A DNA stretch of 59,348 bases from Planctomycetota bacterium (lineage in GTDB: Bacteria; Planctomycetota; UBA11346). Of the stretch, positions 26,301-34,123 are shown in pieces. The DNA is taken from the NCBI GenBank assembly GCA_014193115.1, contig BJHQ01000024.1:1-59348 (forward strand). The letters run 5' to 3'. Below the pieces are notes generated by a model, which saw nothing but the letters and a program-made list of their open reading frames with translations, did no database searches and was not told the DNA's origin. Positions within the stretch are counted from its first letter, which is position 1. The number at the start of each line of letters is the position of its first letter. The position numbers and the translations under genes were made by a program.

Positions 26301-28832
26301 GTCGCGGATGGCGCGACTGGCAGCCTCCCGGGCAGCCTGCAGTTTTCCGTCCAGATCGTCGGCCATGACCGCACCGCCAAGCTGGCGCAGCGCGGTGGTC
26401 TGATGGCGGAACTTTGCGGCCAGCGGGTCGCTGGCGAGATACGCCGACAAAGCGTCAAGGCTGGCGCATTCCTTGGCCCGCTTGGCGATCGTGGTCAGCA
26501 ACCGCTGGCAGGCGTCGACCAATCGGTCGCAGGCCTTGGCCCGCTCATCTGCAAGCTGCTGGCGTCTGGAACCCAGGATTTCCGTGATCCGCTCGCGCTG
26601 CTCGACCAGTTCCGCGAGCACCGCATCACTGTCGGCGAAGCGGCCCTCGAGGGATTCGACCTGGGCGAGGAGCCGGGCGGTCTGCTCATCGCAGCTGTCT
26701 GGCGTCGAGCACAGGCCGACGGCTGCGGTGACCGCCTGGGCCAGCAATTGCGATTGCACCGCCCAGGCAGCGCGGTTCTCCACGCCGGACAATTCCTTGC
26801 GGCGGCGTTCCGTGACCGCCTTGGCCCGGTTCCCCGCGGCCAGCACTTCGGCGATCCGGCCGAGGATCTCAGTCCGCTGGTTGGCGTCCTCGATCGCCAA
26901 TCCGTCCACCGTCTGGACCAGCAGCTCGCCGGCGGAGGCGATGGCGGCGAGGCGCTCCGCCACCGGCTTTGCGGCGATCACCGAATCGATGGCGGCGCCT
27001 TGCTGCTCCAGCGCGGCGACCTCGCTCGCCAACGGCGCCAGGGATTCCGGTCGCAACAAAAAGGCCACGGCCTGCTCCGACAGCTCGGCTGCAGCCTTGG
27101 CCAGCTTGGCGTCGAGCCCGTCGAGCTGATCCACTGCAATGAAACGCGTGGATTTCAGCTGATCAATCTGGCCACGCTGGGCGCGCAGACCGGCCAGCGG
27201 GGTGGTGAACGCGGCGATCGTGTCCTTGGTCGCCAGGCTGATCTCGCGGAGCAGGCTGGCTGCGGACGCCTGCTGCTGGCGGACCCGCTCGGCGGCCTCT
27301 GCAGTGAGCTCCTCGACCTTGGCGAACTCGTCGATCGCCTGTTCGGCGGTCTTGCGCAGCTCCCCGAGCCGATCCTTGACCCCGCCGGCCTCGGGTTCGC
27401 CCAGCCAGCCATAGCGGTCGAGGGTGCGGGCGATGCCCTTCAGCAAATCCTCATAGATTTGCCGATTCGGCGAGGGATTCGCCACCAGATGCTGGATCAG
27501 CGACAAATCGCTGAGCGCCCGCACCAGATCGCGGTTGCCGATCCGGGCCAGAGGTGAATCCCTGGGCGGTGCCGCTGCTGCGACATCTTCATCGCAGAAC
27601 GGCGAATCCCACACCTGGATGGTGTGGACCCGACTCGCTTCGGCTTCGGCCCGCAGCACGAACACCCGGCCGTCGCTTAGCCGGCAATAGCTGTGGCAGT
27701 GCACCGGCGGCGCCATCGTCCGGCTGATCAGGTTGTAGATCAGCAGCAGGTACGTGCCCAGATCGCGGCGATAGAAGACATACGCGACATCCTCGCCGCT
27801 CGGAGCCCGGATCGTCCGCTTGAACTCCATGCCGGCGGCGTCGACCGGAAAGGTCTTCCAGGTGCCATCGCTCAGGTAATACCCGCCGGGATAGACCAAT
27901 CCGTGGCCTTCGGGCAGCTGCTGGCAGGCCTGGCCGATGGCGTCGATGCGCACCGCGCTGCGGGTCTGCCGATTGAACACCAAATAGCGGAACTGCTTTT
28001 CCCGATACGGCCTGATCTTGAGCACAATGCCGCATTCGAGCAGGGCAAAATGGATTTCAGCATCGTCGAGACCCTGGGTCGGGTCATCCACCGGTTCGCT
28101 GTACACCCCCTGGCCGGTGGCGGTGTTGTTCTCGACCTTCACCGTCAGATCACCGTGGATGCACTCCACGAAGACAGTGTCGGCGATATTGATGTGGGGA
28201 TGGGCGCCCTGGACGTGCTGATCCCGGGTGGCGCGGGTCCACGCGAAATCGTGGCTGGCGGGGAACTGGTAGTCCTCAAGACCGCGATTGTCGAGGTAGC
28301 GGACCGATTCCCTGCCCCCGGAGCGCTCGATCGCCCAGCGCAGCACGCGCAGATCAGAAGCCCGTGAACCGATCTGAAATGCCGCCAGCACCCGGGTCGG
28401 CGTGGTCCGCAGGTGGTACAGCCTGGCCTCTTTGAAATATTGGAAGATCTCTGAGAAATCTTTGACGAATCCCGGATCAGCAGTGAACGTCCGCTGGTCC
28501 TTGCCCAAGGCGATCAGGGCGTCCTGGCCTGCGCCGGCCTGCTCGGCGAGTTCAAGGAACACCTCCCCGGCGCTGATCCGGCTCTGCAAGCCGAGTACGA
28601 CCTGGAAGCCGAGCAGGAACCGCCCGCCCACCGCGATCAGATCCCGGGGTATGCTGTTGTGCTCAGTGCGCACCCGGTGGGTCGCGGTCAGGGTCAGCGA
28701 TCGCCCACCGAACAGTTCCTGCCGCCGATCACCAAGGGTTTTCGCAGAGGCAGCAAGCGCCGCGACCTGCCCCTCCAACCGCCGGCGAACGACCTCATAG
28801 GTGGTGGCGTCGAGCGCGGGAGCGTCAGGCAT
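23325..28832 (-). CDS. Giant DUF3686-type AAA+ ATPase ('DNA repair ATPase'), flotillin-associated
   Basis: 1835 residues. The N-terminal region (about 1-450) matches the DUF3686 pattern (SIPRDLIAVGGRFLLGFQ, YLDNRGLEDYQFPASHDF, AHPHINIADTVFVECIHGDLTVKVENNT, VYSEPVDDPTQGLDDAEI). Long helical/coiled-coil stretches follow (about 480-800). A AAA+ module carries Walker A SPPGYGKTTLL near residue 1328 and Walker B NVLLLLDDIQHCD near 1390, then AMAGNPYTESGDRFSIPDMLANRADTW. The last 250 residues are helical. Although often named a DNA repair ATPase, the gene lies downstream of flotillin and YqiJ genes, which points to a membrane-associated AAA+ role. An odd insert (about residues 1045-1110, PSWRSALP repeated twice) comes from palindromic DNA repeats. 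Confidence 0.85.
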   Translation of the reverse strand: MPDAPALDATTYEVVRRRLEGQVAALAASAKTLGDRRQELFGGRSLTLTATHRVRTEHNSIPRDLIAVGGRFLLGFQVVLGLQSRISAGEVFLELAEQAGAGQDALIALGKDQRTFTADPGFVKDFSEIFQYFKEARLYHLRTTPTRVLAAFQIGSRASDLRVLRWAIERSGGRESVRYLDNRGLEDYQFPASHDFAWTRATRDQHVQGAHPHINIADTVFVECIHGDLTVKVENNTATGQGVYSEPVDDPTQGLDDAEIHFALLECGIVLKIRPYREKQFRYLVFNRQTRSAVRIDAIGQACQQLPEGHGLVYPGGYYLSDGTWKTFPVDAAGMEFKRTIRAPSGEDVAYVFYRRDLGTYLLLIYNLISRTMAPPVHCHSYCRLSDGRVFVLRAEAEASRVHTIQVWDSPFCDEDVAAAAPPRDSPLARIGNRDLVRALSDLSLIQHLVANPSPNRQIYEDLLKGIARTLDRYGWLGEPEAGGVKDRLGELRKTAEQAIDEFAKVEELTAEAAERVRQQQASAASLLREISLATKDTIAAFTTPLAGLRAQRGQIDQLKSTRFIAVDQLDGLDAKLAKAAAELSEQAVAFLLRPESLAPLASEVAALEQQGAAIDSVIAAKPVAERLAAIASAGELLVQTVDGLAIEDANQRTEILGRIAEVLAAGNRAKAVTERRRKELSGVENRAAWAVQSQLLAQAVTAAVGLCSTPDSCDEQTARLLAQVESLEGRFADSDAVLAELVEQRERITEILGSRRQQLADERAKACDRLVDACQRLLTTIAKRAKECASLDALSAYLASDPLAAKFRHQTTALRQLGGAVMADDLDGKLQAAREAASRAIRDRADLVDGDGLVRIGRHRFTVNRQAAELALLVRDDGAQRRLVFQLAGSDLEWPCADNDAVSFASVWDQILESEDQSTCRAEYLAWLLLDQTAEPGADLEALVRSVAADRPELGIERGIHDHDAVKILVSLRHLSATAGLLRYSAADRAAAILAWSRCTDSELKQRLIAEATSLARLRGIGGSPDDSALVAACAELGAPHPSSTNLAAPSASSAERQSASGAIFVNENPNKNQSPTQAKPSWRSALPGQAPNQAQPSWRSALPAGSALPALAALAAGAYLAAELARSGGASFVVSGEAVTLRTKFDDWLRNHQADLQFADDLATVSSDLDGQLRLATAWVSAACTPELSNAIPEVAAWLLTPGIDREPITARTAMAIEGLLANHPRIRDGRMDLRLDEAATRLTRFARDTVPLFRAWRTRRAAILAAERTRLRLDELTPKVLTSFVRNTLVDQVYLPMVGDNLAKQIGSAGAGRRTDSQGLLLLISPPGYGKTTLLEYVAAVLGLAWIKVNGPALGHRTRSLDPAEAPNATARQEVERINLALAMGSNVLLLLDDIQHCDPEFLQKFIPLCDGTRRIEGVWRGQAKTFDLRGKRFVVAMAGNPYTESGDRFSIPDMLANRADTWNLGDVAGGNAAAFASSFLENCLVASPVLQPLAARPPQDLVRLLRIAGGDDSARTELEHPYSGAELGDVVAVLRHLSTARDLLLKVNAAYIASAAQQDGDRTEPAFKLQGSYRNMAKIAARVVPALSAAELTGVLLDHYQAESQTLTTAAESNVLKMKELLGVLDSIEGERWATIKRGFVRRTDLAGSDDPQEKAVVMLAKLGERIELLQGALVKALAESGAVFRQTAEHQTASAAQRQAADDRLASTAAEHQTALTEVIAKLGAALTALRSEPPRIEVASPKIEVINTLPATYAKLYEKQIWVIEAALVPVLELLSKHVGGTIQTRKQMEAIAADLRSMMRKANEAQVIKPGQHDAPDEPPTTWAGPER
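25517..25724. repeat. Palindromic repeats embedded in frame in the AAA+ gene
   Basis: CTGGGAGCGCCGAGCGCCAG followed by CTCGGC occurs at 25517-25542 and again at 25565-25590. The same sequence in reverse complement (with one change) is at 25666-25691, and a partial reverse copy GCGGCGCTCCCAGC is near 25709-25722. Between them is a markedly AT-rich stretch (about 25591-25650) unlike the rest of the gene. The reading frame is kept throughout, and the repeats translate as QPSWRSALP/KPSWRSALP and the reverse copies as LAAPSASSAE. This looks like a REP/BIME-type array inserted between two domains. Confidence 0.85.
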
Positions 28833-28834
28833 GG

Positions 28835-29410
28835 TCAGGCGACCTGGGGAAACGGCTTGGAGGAAAGAATTGCGACCCGTAAAGGAGCGACGAGATCATC
28901 CCGGAGCTTCAGCATCGGTTCACCGCGCATTCCCGAACCAAGATTTGCGAGCAGTAGTCCGAGCAGATCGATGCGATCGGCATGAGGTTTCAACAGGGTG
29001 TTCATTCGGGAAACCGCGTCCCATAGGGACGCGACGAGACCAGCCCGGGGCTTCAGCCCCGGGTCACGATGCATTCCCGAAAATTGATTGGGAAGCAGAA
29101 ACCCAAGAAAAAAGGTGCGATCGGCCAGGATTTCCAACGGCATTAAATAACGGGAAACCGCGTCCCGTAGGGACGCGACGAGCGCAGCCCAGGGCTTCAG
29201 CCCCGGGTCACGATGCATTCCCGAAAATTGATTGGGAAGCAGAAACCCAAGAAAAATGGTGCGATCGGCCAGGATTTCCAACGGTATTAAATAACGGGAA
29301 ACCGCGTCCCGTAGGGACGCGACGAGACCAGCCCGGGGCTTCAGCCCCGGGTCAAGGTAGACCATGAAAACCAGTCCCGTAGGGACGGCTGAGACGCAAG
29401 GCGAGCCCAC
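28835..29410 (-). other. Open frame made of 48-residue repeats; doubtful gene, possibly the remnant of an upstream gene
   Basis: A 191-codon frame ends two bases before the AAA+ start codon. It consists of four successive 48-residue units of the type PLEILADRTFFLGFLLPNQF-SGMHRDPGLKPRAGLVASL. The last unit is divergent (TLLKPHADRIDLLGLLLANL, SGMRGEPMLKLRDDLVAPLR) and ends SSKPFPQVA. Because the DNA period is 144 bp the frame cannot close. Either the last unit is the true C-terminus of a gene that stood here and was duplicated together with a palindromic repeat, or the frame is a by-product of a non-coding array. I lean towards a non-functional or remnant frame. Confidence 0.3.
28861..29353. 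repeat. 144-bp tandem repeat, about 3.4 copies, containing REP-like hairpins
   Basis: Units start CGGGAAACCGCGTCCC at 29007, 29151 and 29295; the third is cut short near 29353, and a decayed unit precedes them (about 28861-29006). Each good unit has GTAGGGACGCGACGAG, then the hairpin CCCGGGGCTTCAGCCCCGGG, then an AT-richer stretch (TTGATTGGGAAGCAGAAACC). The hairpin words recur on the other side of the transposase gene at 29903-30095, so this array belongs to the same REP system. It separates the flotillin and AAA+ genes. Confidence 0.85.
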
Positions 29411-29902
29411 CAGTCAGAACCTATCCCCAGACATGTGCTTCGTCCCATGCGATGCCATGTTTGGTCAGGAACGCACGGTATTCATCCTGAAAGGATCCCG
29501 TGCGATGGTGTTCTGCCTGATTCAGGATGTATCGTCGGGTGATGTCGAGCTGCGATTGGCCGACAGAAAATGCCCCATATCCCTCTTGCCTGGAAAAATC
29601 CGAAGTGATGTTTCCATTCATCCATTTCGAGGATCCGCCCTTGATCAACTGAACCAGCTTTGCGACGGCAACAGTGGCCGGAATTTTCAGCAACAAATGA
29701 ACGTGGTCTTCGACGCCTCCGATCTCCATGGCGACTGTGTCGTGTTCGCGGGTGATGCCGCCCAGGTACGCGTGGAGACGTGGCATCGCCTCGACCGAAA
29801 TCAGCGGTCGCCTTCCCTTGGTGCTGAACACCACATGGACGTAGGTGACGACATAGGTGTGAGGCATCGTGTCTTCAGACCCTCAGCCGTCCCTACGGGA
29901 CT
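29373..29902. mobile_element. REP-associated transposase unit bounded by 21-bp inverted repeats
   Basis: The transposase gene (29421-29867) is bracketed by an exact inverted repeat: 29373-29393 (begins AGTCCCGTAGGGACGG) and 29882-29902 (ends CCGTCCCTACGGGACT). REP-like arrays continue outward on both sides with hairpins pointing in opposite orientations. This is the organisation of a RAYT 'REPtron', here lodged in the flotillin-AAA+ cassette. Whether the 21-bp repeats are cleavage ends or simply the innermost REPs cannot be told. Confidence 0.65.
29421..29867 (-). CDS. IS200-like REP-associated tyrosine transposase (RAYT/TnpA_REP)
   Basis: 148 residues of the Y1 HUH fold. The start MPHTYVVTYVHVVFSTKGRR is typical of the IS200-like group. 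The HUH metal motif lies in GGVEDHVHLLLKIP, and the probable catalytic tyrosine is in DITRRYILNQAEHH near residue 112. IS200-type transposases nick single-stranded DNA at hairpins; the RAYT branch is thought to spread REP hairpins. The full length and intact motifs suggest it is functional. It is transcribed in the same direction as the surrounding operon. Confidence 0.88.
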   Translation of the reverse strand: MPHTYVVTYVHVVFSTKGRRPLISVEAMPRLHAYLGGITREHDTVAMEIGGVEDHVHLLLKIPATVAVAKLVQLIKGGSSKWMNGNITSDFSRQEGYGAFSVGQSQLDITRRYILNQAEHHRTGSFQDEYRAFLTKHGIAWDEAHVWG

Positions 29903-30095
29903 GACCTAACCTGCTCATCGGGTCCCCGGGGTTGAAACCCCGGGCTGGGTTCGTGCCGTCCCTACGGGACTGACCCCCGGGGTTGAAACCCCGGGCTGGG
30001 TTCGTGACGTCCCTACGGGACTGACTTAACCAGCTCAACGGGTCCCCGGGGTTGAAACCCCGGGCTGGGTTCGTGCCGTCCCTACGGGACGGCGT
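29903..30095. repeat. REP-like array on the flotillin side of the transposase
   Basis: CGTCCCTACGGGAC occurs at 29888, 29957, 30008 and 30077 (spacings 69, 51 and 69 bp). Between copies lies CCCGGGGTTGAAACCCCGGG followed by CTGGGTTCGTG, a near-perfect hairpin. The 51-bp interval lacks the 18 bp TGACCTAACCTGCTCATC-type spacer. Compared with the array at 28861-29353 the hairpin centre differs (TTGAAA against CTTCAG), so the two sides carry distinct REP variants in inverted orientation. Confidence 0.85.
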
Positions 30096-30147
30096 CGCTT
30101 GTCGTTGGCAAACAACAGCAGCGGGACGCCTCGCGTCAGGCATCGCG

Positions 30148-32241
30148 TCAGCTCGGTTTCAGCAGAGCGGTGAGCTTCTTGAGCAAGCTCGGGTCTTTGC
30201 CGGACAGGTGGCTCAGGAACTCGGCGACGCTGAGGTTGGCGACGTCGTGGCTGCCGAATTTGGTGAGGACCTCCTTCACGTCGTCGGGCAGGCTGCGGCC
30301 GCCTTCGAGGTATTCCTTGCCCACGGTTTGCAGGACCTGGCTGCTCTGCACCGTGGCATCGATGGTTTTCCCGGTGGTGACCGCCTGGACGAAGCGGTCG
30401 AAGAACGCGCCGTCGCCGCCGACGATCTGGAAGTCGGCTTTTTTCATCGCTTCCGCCATCACCGCGCTGTTCCATTCCGCGATCTTGACCTGGGCGTCGA
30501 CTTTGGCCTTGGCGACCTCGACCTGGGCCTGGGTGGTCAGGCGGAACTCCTCGTGGCTGCGGGTCGATTCGGTCATCTTGGCCATCGCGCCGGCCTTTTC
30601 GGTCAAGCCCCTGGCCTCGGCGACCAGGCGCTGCTCGGTGGCGACGGCTTCGGCGTGGCCCTGGAGTTCGATGGCGTTGGCGGTCGCTTCCTTGACCGCG
30701 ACCTCGGCCAGGCCCTGCTTCTTTTGCGCCTCGACGTTGGCCTCTTTGACCAGCGCTTCGTTCAGGCCGCGTTTCTTGGCGGCTTCGCCTTCGGCCTCCA
30801 TGACCCGGGCCTTAGCCAGGCCCTGTTTTTCGCTGGCGGCGGCGTCGAGCTCCTTGACCCGGACCTGGGCCAGGCCCGAGGCGGCCTCGTGGGCCTGGCG
30901 GGCTTCGCTGCGCCGGATCATGGCCACGGCTTCCTTTTCGGCCGCGGCCTGGTCAGCCTCGGCGAGCAGGATTTTCTCTTTCGCGTGCGCTTGTGAGGCT
31001 TGCAGCGTGCCTTCGGCCTGGACGACCTCACGGATACGGATCTCTTCGGCTTGGCGCTCGGCATCGAGGATCGCCGCGCTTTTCACACGTTTGGCGTCGG
31101 CCAGCACATGGACGTCTTTGATCCGTTCCTCTTCCTCGGCGACGCCACGTTCGACCACGACGCGCTCGCGGATGACTTCCGCAATCTGTTTGCGTTCCTG
31201 GGCGATGATCTTTTCGCGTTCGATCCGCGACAGTTCGACGGCGCGTTCACGGACCACGACTTCCAGATCGCGCTCCTTCAGGACACGCTCATTTTCCACC
31301 ATCACCGCACCTTCGCGGTTCTTGCTCGCGATTTCGACCTCGCGCTGGGCGTTCTGCTGCTGCACGGCGAGTTCCTGCTCGACCTGGATTTGGGCCTCGC
31401 GAGAGCGTTTCTTCTCTTCGGCTTCGACCCGGGCCTGTTCGGCGTTTTCCCGAGCGCGGTTGGTCGCGATCTCGCGGGTCTGCTTGGCTTCGGCCTCGGC
31501 CTGCTGGCGTTCCAGGGCGAGGATCGCCTCGCGGGCTTCGACATCCTGCTTTTTGATAGTCTTCTGGGATTCGCGCTCGATTTCGTTGGCCTTCATCTTC
31601 TGGATCGCGGTCAGTTCGATGATTTTTTTGCGACCTTCGCTGTCGAGGATGTTGTCGGGGTCGAGCATCGTGATCGGGGTCTGCTCAAGATAATCGATGG
31701 CGGCGGCGTCGAGACTGTAACCGTTGAGATCCCGGCCGATGACCTGGACGATCTCGTCCTTGAACTTGTCCCGTTCGTTGTATAGATCGACAAAAATCAT
31801 GCGTTTTCCAACGGTTTTCAGCGCTTCACTGAACTTCGCCTGGAACAGGTTCTCCAGGGTCTTGGGATCGCTGGCCCGGGCCACGCCCACCGAGGTCGCC
31901 ACCCGCAGCACGTCCTCCTCGGTCTTGTTGACCCGGACGAAGAACGTCACCTTGATATCGGCGCGGATGTTGTCCTTGCAGATCAGGCCGTTCTGGGCGT
32001 GGCGATCGACCTCGATGGTCTTCAGCGAGATGTCCATGACTTCATAGCGGTGGACGATGGGCAGCACGGTGCTGCCTGTGAACGAGACCCGGGCGCCGCC
32101 GCTTTTGGTGATTATCAGCGCATGACCCTGCTCGACCGTTTTGTAAAAAGCGTTGAGAAAGGCGAAGAATCCCAGGATCATCAGGAAGATGAAGACCGAA
32201 GCGCCGCCCAGAATGGCGATCAAGGTCAAGGTGTCGGGCAT
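30148..32241 (-). CDS. Flotillin-family SPFH protein (YqiK-like)
   Basis: 697 residues. An N-terminal membrane anchor (about 8-30, LIAILGGASVFIFLMILGFF) precedes an SPFH/band-7 domain (about 40-200: VEQGHALIITKSGGARVSFTG, DISLKTIEVDRHAQNGLICK, NIRADIKVTFFVRV). A very long heptad-rich Glu/Ala/Arg coiled coil (about 215-590) and a C-terminal globular tail end the protein. This is the YqiK/flotillin build: large membrane-bound oligomeric scaffolds of fluid microdomains. It lies 13 bp after the YqiJ-like gene, as in yqiJK pairs. Its downstream partner, the AAA+ gene, is now separated by the REP/transposase unit. Confidence 0.92.
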   Translation of the reverse strand: MPDTLTLIAILGGASVFIFLMILGFFAFLNAFYKTVEQGHALIITKSGGARVSFTGSTVLPIVHRYEVMDISLKTIEVDRHAQNGLICKDNIRADIKVTFFVRVNKTEEDVLRVATSVGVARASDPKTLENLFQAKFSEALKTVGKRMIFVDLYNERDKFKDEIVQVIGRDLNGYSLDAAAIDYLEQTPITMLDPDNILDSEGRKKIIELTAIQKMKANEIERESQKTIKKQDVEAREAILALERQQAEAEAKQTREIATNRARENAEQARVEAEEKKRSREAQIQVEQELAVQQQNAQREVEIASKNREGAVMVENERVLKERDLEVVVRERAVELSRIEREKIIAQERKQIAEVIRERVVVERGVAEEEERIKDVHVLADAKRVKSAAILDAERQAEEIRIREVVQAEGTLQASQAHAKEKILLAEADQAAAEKEAVAMIRRSEARQAHEAASGLAQVRVKELDAAASEKQGLAKARVMEAEGEAAKKRGLNEALVKEANVEAQKKQGLAEVAVKEATANAIELQGHAEAVATEQRLVAEARGLTEKAGAMAKMTESTRSHEEFRLTTQAQVEVAKAKVDAQVKIAEWNSAVMAEAMKKADFQIVGGDGAFFDRFVQAVTTGKTIDATVQSSQVLQTVGKEYLEGGRSLPDDVKEVLTKFGSHDVANLSVAEFLSHLSGKDPSLLKKLTALLKPS

Positions 32242-32254
32242 GGTGGACTCCGGT

Positions 32255-33004
32255 TCAGGTGGTTGTCTGAGATGACGGTTGCGTCGGAAGCGCAGTCGGC
32301 TGCGGCTGAGCGGCGGATTCGGCCGAGTTGGTCAGATGCGGTGCCGAGCCGATCAGGAAACGGTCGGCGTCATCGTCGTAATCCACCACCACCACCTGAT
32401 CGCCCTTGGCGAAGCGCAGGTCGTCCCGGGTGGTGACGTGGATGAGGTGCTCGTCGCCTTCGTAATCGCAGACTGCGGTGCCGAAGCTGCGGTCGGCAGT
32501 GGCCGAGGTGATCCGGGCGATCCGGCCGACCAGGCCGCGTTTATGGATCTGGCCGCCATCGTTCAGGTGCTTGAAGACCGCCTTGAACGGCAGGATGCCG
32601 ACCGCAGCCAGAGGAAGCGAGATGACCAGCGCGGCGATGAGCAGCACAGTCCCGAACAGCCAGACGGGCAGCACGGTCGTGGCGAGTGGCGCCAGCAGCT
32701 GGTTGCCGAGCAGGCACAGCACCCAGCCGGAGAGTAGAACCAGGGTTGCCGAAAACGAGATCGGTACCGTGCCCACTGCCAGGAAATCGAGGAATCCATG
32801 CCAGAAACCGTGACCGTCGTGGCCTCCGCCATGATGATCACCATGGCCATCGCCATGACTGGCGGCATCAGGGTCGCCATGGCCGTGCAGACCGAGGTCG
32901 AACATGCCGGCAACCACCAGCAGCCAGTACAAAGCCGCCGTGCCCAGACCGACGGTGAACACCGCGGTCGGCCAGGCGACAAGACTGCTGAGGAACTCGG
33001 GCAT
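32255..33004 (-). CDS. YqiJ-like OB-fold (NfeD-type) membrane protein
   Basis: 249 residues from ATG 33004. A membrane helix (about 12-35) is followed by a His/Asp/Gly-rich loop (residues 40-70, with about 12 histidines: HGHGDPDAASHGDGHGDHHG). Two or three more helices (about 75-145) lead to a C-terminal OB-fold (about 160-230: GLVGRIARITSATADRSFG, KGDQVVVVDYDDDADRFLIG). YqiJ/NfeD proteins are obligate partners of flotillins, so this protein probably recruits or stabilises the SPFH protein. The His-rich loop suggests metal binding. An in-frame extension to 33436 overlaps the AraC gene and is not used. Confidence 0.85.
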   Translation of the reverse strand: MPEFLSSLVAWPTAVFTVGLGTAALYWLLVVAGMFDLGLHGHGDPDAASHGDGHGDHHGGGHDGHGFWHGFLDFLAVGTVPISFSATLVLLSGWVLCLLGNQLLAPLATTVLPVWLFGTVLLIAALVISLPLAAVGILPFKAVFKHLNDGGQIHKRGLVGRIARITSATADRSFGTAVCDYEGDEHLIHVTTRDDLRFAKGDQVVVVDYDDDADRFLIGSAPHLTNSAESAAQPQPTALPTQPSSQTTT

Positions 33005-33194
33005 GGCTGGCTCCGTGAAACCCTGGCGCTGGGAGACTCGTGGCGCAAGTCGCGGGGATGTCAACTGGAGCGGACGGATGACGGTGATGCACCTTGCTTG
33101 GTCGGGTTGGGACTCGACCTGCCTGTCCCGACCACTCACACCTCCTCGCACCCCCTCGCACCCCCACCCATCACTTCGCGACTCGGCCTTCCGA

Positions 33195-34079
33195 CTAGAA
33201 ATCTGCCGAGGGCGGGTGTCCAAAATGTCGGCGATAGGCCCGGGCGAAGGTTTCCGCATCGTGATAGCCGAGGGATGCCGCCAGGTCGGAAACGGTCCAA
33301 CCGCCGACCCGCAGGCGCGATTGGGCCTCGTCCAGCCGCAGCCGGGCGAGGAATGCTCGGGGCGCTTCACCGTGCAGCGCAGAGAATCGACTGGTGAAGC
33401 TGGCCCGGTGGTAGCCGGCGAGGGCGGCCAGGTCATCGACGCTCAGGCCGATGCCGCAGCGTCGTCTGGCGGCAATGGCGGCGAGGGCGATGCGTTCGTC
33501 CGGGGCGAGGTGCTGGCGCGGCCCGGACACCGCCTGGACCAGACTGGCCACGAGCCGGCCGAGAGTTGCCTGGGCCGACAAGGTCCCGACCGGACTGCCG
33601 GAACACCATTCAGCGACCAGACCGGGCATTTCGCGGCGCCACAGGGCCGCGGCGGTCCGCGGCACGGTTAGCGGCAGCTCACAGCCCCATAACGCAAGTG
33701 GATCGGGTTGCAGAAACCGTTCCCTCTCTGGGGTCAAGGAGAAGACTTGGTGATGGGTGCAGTCCCGCCAGGCCGGATCGCCGGTGAAGCTGGCATGAAC
33801 GAAGCACAAGTCGACCTGGGTGTGGAAACGGATGCAGAACGGCAGGCCCGGTGGTGCGATCCAGGTGCTTCCCGGGGTCACTTCCACGGTCGTTCCGGCC
33901 AGGGTGAACGTGCCGCGCCCGTGGATCAGCGAGGTGAACAGGTAGTCATGGATCGGTTGGCGTTCGACCACCGCTTGGCGCCGGGAACCTGATCCGGCCA
34001 GGTCGATATGCGGGCAGTAGGTCGGCCCCAGGCAGAGGGGCAGCGGCTCGGTCACGATGGAATCATAGCGGGACCCCAT
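33195..34079 (-). CDS. AraC-family transcriptional regulator
   Basis: About 294 residues from ATG 34079. The N-terminal cupin-like sensor domain (about 30-150) contains HDYLFTSLIHGRGTFTLAG and GSTWIAPPGLPFCIRFHTQVD. The C-terminal double HTH is clear: VDDLAALAGYHRASFTSRFSALHGEAPRAFL and VSDLAASLGYHDAETFARAYRRHFGHPPSADF. Target genes are unknown. It lies 190 bp upstream of the YqiJ-flotillin genes in the same direction, so it could regulate them, but AraC sensors usually see sugars, and the ligase-like gene upstream is another candidate target. Confidence 0.88.
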   Translation of the reverse strand: MGSRYDSIVTEPLPLCLGPTYCPHIDLAGSGSRRQAVVERQPIHDYLFTSLIHGRGTFTLAGTTVEVTPGSTWIAPPGLPFCIRFHTQVDLCFVHASFTGDPAWRDCTHHQVFSLTPERERFLQPDPLALWGCELPLTVPRTAAALWRREMPGLVAEWCSGSPVGTLSAQATLGRLVASLVQAVSGPRQHLAPDERIALAAIAARRRCGIGLSVDDLAALAGYHRASFTSRFSALHGEAPRAFLARLRLDEAQSRLRVGGWTVSDLAASLGYHDAETFARAYRRHFGHPPSADF

Positions 34080-34123
34080 CCATCGCCAGCGACGAAGTTG
34101 CGGCGCTGATCCGACGCCACGGA

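Noticed and set aside
25548..27557. 669-codon plus-strand open frame
   Set aside because: Antisense shadow of the giant AAA+ gene; composition is typical of GC-rich antisense frames.
28801..29367. Plus-strand open frame of 188 codons across the 144-bp repeats
   Set aside because: It is produced by the repeat period being a multiple of three, starts inside the AAA+ gene, and has basic low-complexity sequence with no family resemblance.
28861..30095. Possible CRISPR array because of regularly spaced palindromic repeats
   Set aside because: Spacings of 144 bp and 69/51 bp, conserved spacer sequence and an adjacent RAYT gene show a REP array; no cas genes are present.
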